Part shown: in pieces, positions 61,754 to 64,000 of the stretch | Layout: the number at the start of each line of letters is the position of its first letter | Position numbering within the stretch: the first letter of the stretch is position 1 | Source: Candidatus Poribacteria bacterium | Lineage (GTDB): Bacteria; Poribacteria; WGA-4E; WGA-3G | Reading direction: 5' to 3' | Assembly (NCBI GenBank): GCA_958295945.1 | Contig: OY282386.1 | Span: 1,240,001 to 1,304,000 of the forward strand | DNA: 64,000 nt | The notes under the pieces: model-generated | The model's input: the letters and a program-made list of their open reading frames with translations, nothing else | Databases searched by the model: none | Told to the model about the DNA's origin: nothing | Made by a program: the position numbers and the translations under genes

Positions 61754-64000
61754 GTGAAACGAATAATCACTTTGCTTATCTGTTTTGTATTCATAGGTAG
61801 TTTAAGTCTGCCAATAATTGCTCAGGAAGCGAAAACAGAGGCAAAACCTGCTGCACAACAAACTGCAGTAAAAAAGAAGAAAGAGTACGAAGATTTTAAT
61901 AAAGTCACAGAAGATAGCAAAAAGTATCAAGGTTACTTCACACTTTATCAGAAAAAAGAGAATCTGTATTGTGAAATCAAACCATCCCAATTAGAGAAGC
62001 CTTTCCTACTCATGACAAGCATTGCACGTGGGATAGGTTCAGGATATATTCTGTCTGGTATGACCATGGACGAATGGTTACTTGAATGGAAACGGGTTGG
62101 CGATAAGGTGCATCTTGTCCGAAAAAATGTGCGTTTTCGTGCTGATAAAGGTTCTCCCATCGCAGAAGCGGTCAACTTAGGATATAGTGATTCTGTGCTT
62201 TTTGCTCTCAAACTTGAAAGTGTCCATCCACAGAGCAAAAGTCTGCTCGTAAATATATCTCCAGTGTTCATATCTGATTTGCTTCCTTTAGCAGGCAATT
62301 TAGGCGGGGCACGATTTGATAAAACTCGTAGCACTTGGGGTGCCATCAAAGCGTTTCCAAAAAACGTAGAACTGCGGGTGAATGCTGTTTATTCTGGTGG
62401 TGGTAGTAGAACCGCTGTCCCCGACAGTCGTGGTATGCAGGTAGCAGTTCATTATAGTCTTTCACAACTGCCAAACAATGATTATCAACCGCGTTTTGCT
62501 GATGATCGTATGGGACATTTTATGACGACGGTGAAAGACTATTCACTACAGACAAGTGATGAACCGTTCATCCGTTATGTCAATCGTTGGCATTTGGAGA
62601 AAGCAGACAAAGACAAGAAACTTTCACCGCCTAAAGAACCGATTATCTTCTATATTGAAAAAACCGTCCCGCATCGCTTCCGTCCTTATGTACGTCAGGG
62701 AATTCTGGAATGGAATAAAGCATTTGAAAAAGCAGGTTTTATTGATGCGATTGAAGCACGGATTCAACAAGACCATGAAAATTGGGATCCTGAAGATGCA
62801 CGATATAACACAATCCGTTGGATAGTGGGTGCATCCTTTGCGATTGGACCATCTCGTGTAAATCCATTGACAGGACAAATTCTGGATGCCGATATTCTTG
62901 TGGGTGAGAGTTGGATTAGGTATTGGCAGCGGGAATGGACAACTTTCTTTGATGAATTAGAACATGAACGCGAACATCCGATTGATCACGATTCAAGGTT
63001 TCACTGCCAAATGGCAACCGGACTTGCACGCCAGATTGGCTTCATGGCGAGTGTTATGCAGGCGCGCGGTGCGATGGAAGATGGTGGGGAACTCCCTGAA
63101 GAGTTTATTGGTCAAGCACTCAAAGCACTGATTATGCATGAAGTTGGACACACATTAGGGTTGCGTCACAATTTTAAAGCAAGTACTATCCATACGCTTG
63201 ATGAAGTGAACAAGCAAAAAGACGAGCCACTTGTCGGATCTGTTATGGAATATGATGCGGTAAATATCGCGCCTGAAGGTAAAAAACAGGGGCATTATTA
63301 TACACCGACAATCGGTCCTTGGGACTATTGGGTTGTAGAATATGCCTACAAACCCGTTAGCGGTAATAAACCCGAAGCAGAATTACCAGAATTACAGAAA
63401 ATTGCATCTCGTGCAGCGGCTTCAGAACTCAGGTATGGCACAGATGGTGATGCATCGGCATATCAAAACCGTGACCTTGATCCGTTGGTGAATCGTTGGG
63501 ATATGGGTGCGGATCCGCTTGAGTTTGCGAAACAACGGCGTGAGATTGTCGCCGGACTCTGGGACGAGATTGCAGATAAAGTTACAACAGATGGTATGGG
63601 GTATCAACGTGTGAGACGCGCATTCAGATCACTTCTCGGTGAGTATACTTCATCTATGTATCTTGCAGCACGTTTTATCGGTGGACAATACCATCACCGG
63701 GATCACAAGGGTGATAAAGATGGTCGTTTGCCTTATGTGCCAGTGCCAGCGAAGAAGCAACGTGAAGCACTTGCATTTATCAAGGAACATGCACTTTCTG
63801 ATAAGGTTTTTGATTTTCCACCAGAACTGTTGAACAGCATTGCCATCACGCGTTGGAGTGATTGGGGAACAAGTAGTAATAACTCTTCTCGTTTGGATTA
63901 TCCAATCCATGATGTTATTCTGCGAAACCAAGGTCAAATCCTGAGAAGATTGCTTGATGCGAATGTGCTTTCACGCGTTCTGGACACAGAACTCAAGTTT
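61754..64000 (+). CDS. Zinc-dependent metalloprotease, partial at the window end
   Basis: A GTG start at 61754 (AAGGAG ten bases upstream) opens a frame of 749 codons with no stop to the window edge. Signal peptide IITLLICFVFIGSLSLPIIA, a Lys/Ala-rich linker, then a large N-terminal region (about 60-400) with GASFAIGPSRVNPLTGQI and DADILVGESWI. The metzincin-like motif HEVGHTLGLRHN (about residue 460) is followed by SVMEYD, a Met-turn-type segment. This matches the DUF4953/DUF5117 zinc protease family as I remember it, which are large secreted proteases of over 800 residues. The C terminus lies beyond 64000. Confidence 0.85.
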   Translation, partial: MKRIITLLICFVFIGSLSLPIIAQEAKTEAKPAAQQTAVKKKKEYEDFNKVTEDSKKYQGYFTLYQKKENLYCEIKPSQLEKPFLLMTSIARGIGSGYILSGMTMDEWLLEWKRVGDKVHLVRKNVRFRADKGSPIAEAVNLGYSDSVLFALKLESVHPQSKSLLVNISPVFISDLLPLAGNLGGARFDKTRSTWGAIKAFPKNVELRVNAVYSGGGSRTAVPDSRGMQVAVHYSLSQLPNNDYQPRFADDRMGHFMTTVKDYSLQTSDEPFIRYVNRWHLEKADKDKKLSPPKEPIIFYIEKTVPHRFRPYVRQGILEWNKAFEKAGFIDAIEARIQQDHENWDPEDARYNTIRWIVGASFAIGPSRVNPLTGQILDADILVGESWIRYWQREWTTFFDELEHEREHPIDHDSRFHCQMATGLARQIGFMASVMQARGAMEDGGELPEEFIGQALKALIMHEVGHTLGLRHNFKASTIHTLDEVNKQKDEPLVGSVMEYDAVNIAPEGKKQGHYYTPTIGPWDYWVVEYAYKPVSGNKPEAELPELQKIASRAAASELRYGTDGDASAYQNRDLDPLVNRWDMGADPLEFAKQRREIVAGLWDEIADKVTTDGMGYQRVRRAFRSLLGEYTSSMYLAARFIGGQYHHRDHKGDKDGRLPYVPVPAKKQREALAFIKEHALSDKVFDFPPELLNSIAITRWSDWGTSSNNSSRLDYPIHDVILRNQGQILRRLLDANVLSRVLDTELKF

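Noticed and set aside
1-64000. tRNA and rRNA genes
   Set aside because: I looked for T-loop-like GGTTCGAATCC patterns and rRNA landmarks on both strands and found none I could fold; a tRNA scan program would be decisive.

Overview
The window looks like a chromosomal segment of an AT-rich (about 40% GC by eye), Gram-negative-type environmental bacterium, most likely Candidatus Poribacteria or a close relative. That placement is inference. It rests on the mix of secreted LamG proteins, a phytanoyl-CoA dioxygenase, a DUF6785-type membrane protein, Uma2 nucleases, TonB-like envelope proteins (vWA, DUF4159), an enolase-superfamily enzyme and very many palindromic intergenic repeats. No rRNA or tRNA gene was recognised.

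Layout. 1-2 kb: small secreted proteins. 2.3-7.2 kb: SNF2/SWIM helicase, vWA protein and a HaeII-like restriction-modification pair. 7.3-15.5 kb: housekeeping genes (mmsA-like, S41 protease, gatA, gatC, pcrA). 15.7-17.9 kb: a MITE-like element, then a Panacea-domain antitoxin operon with a putative toxin and a frameshifted third gene. 17.9-21.7 kb: WD40 remnant, two duplicated Uma2 genes with duplicated promoters, a LamG gene. 21.9-24.8 kb: uvrA. 24.9-27.4 kb: vapB with a vapC wrecked by a MITE, and a large protein with one intact and one degenerate nucleotidyltransferase half. 27.4-31.3 kb: a compositionally skewed block with an HUH-type Rep protein, two secreted proteins and a structured leader. 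31.5-34.2 kb: three tandem MNT-HEPN fusion genes. 34.3-41 kb: 18-residue-repeat helical protein, PhyH-HEAT fusion, DUF6785 protein, two LamG proteins. 41.4-43.2 kb: an orphan phage terminase large subunit. 43.3-45.5 kb: a gene-free repeat field with nested and tandem MITE-like elements. 45.5-49.9 kb: two CBS proteins with korA and korB. 50-56.3 kb: FRG, TPR and membrane proteins, then a DUF4159/DUF1854/ABC exporter operon. 56.3-59.6 kb: a cassette bounded by inverted repeats with a DNA methyltransferase-HNH fusion and an ApeA-like HEPN protein. 59.6-64 kb: enolase-superfamily enzyme, LamG pseudogene, and a zinc metalloprotease running off the end.

Together: housekeeping operons (gatCA, uvrA, pcrA, kor, S41 protease) are interleaved with conflict modules (restriction-modification, Panacea, VapBC, MNT-HEPN, ApeA-like/MTase-HNH, FRG) and with non-autonomous mobile elements that have visibly broken or abutted genes. 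The best candidates for something new are the inverted-repeat-bounded MTase-HNH/ApeA-like cassette, the Panacea three-gene operon, the duplicated nucleotidyltransferase, and the HUH-Rep block. All functions are assigned from motifs read by eye; no database search was made.
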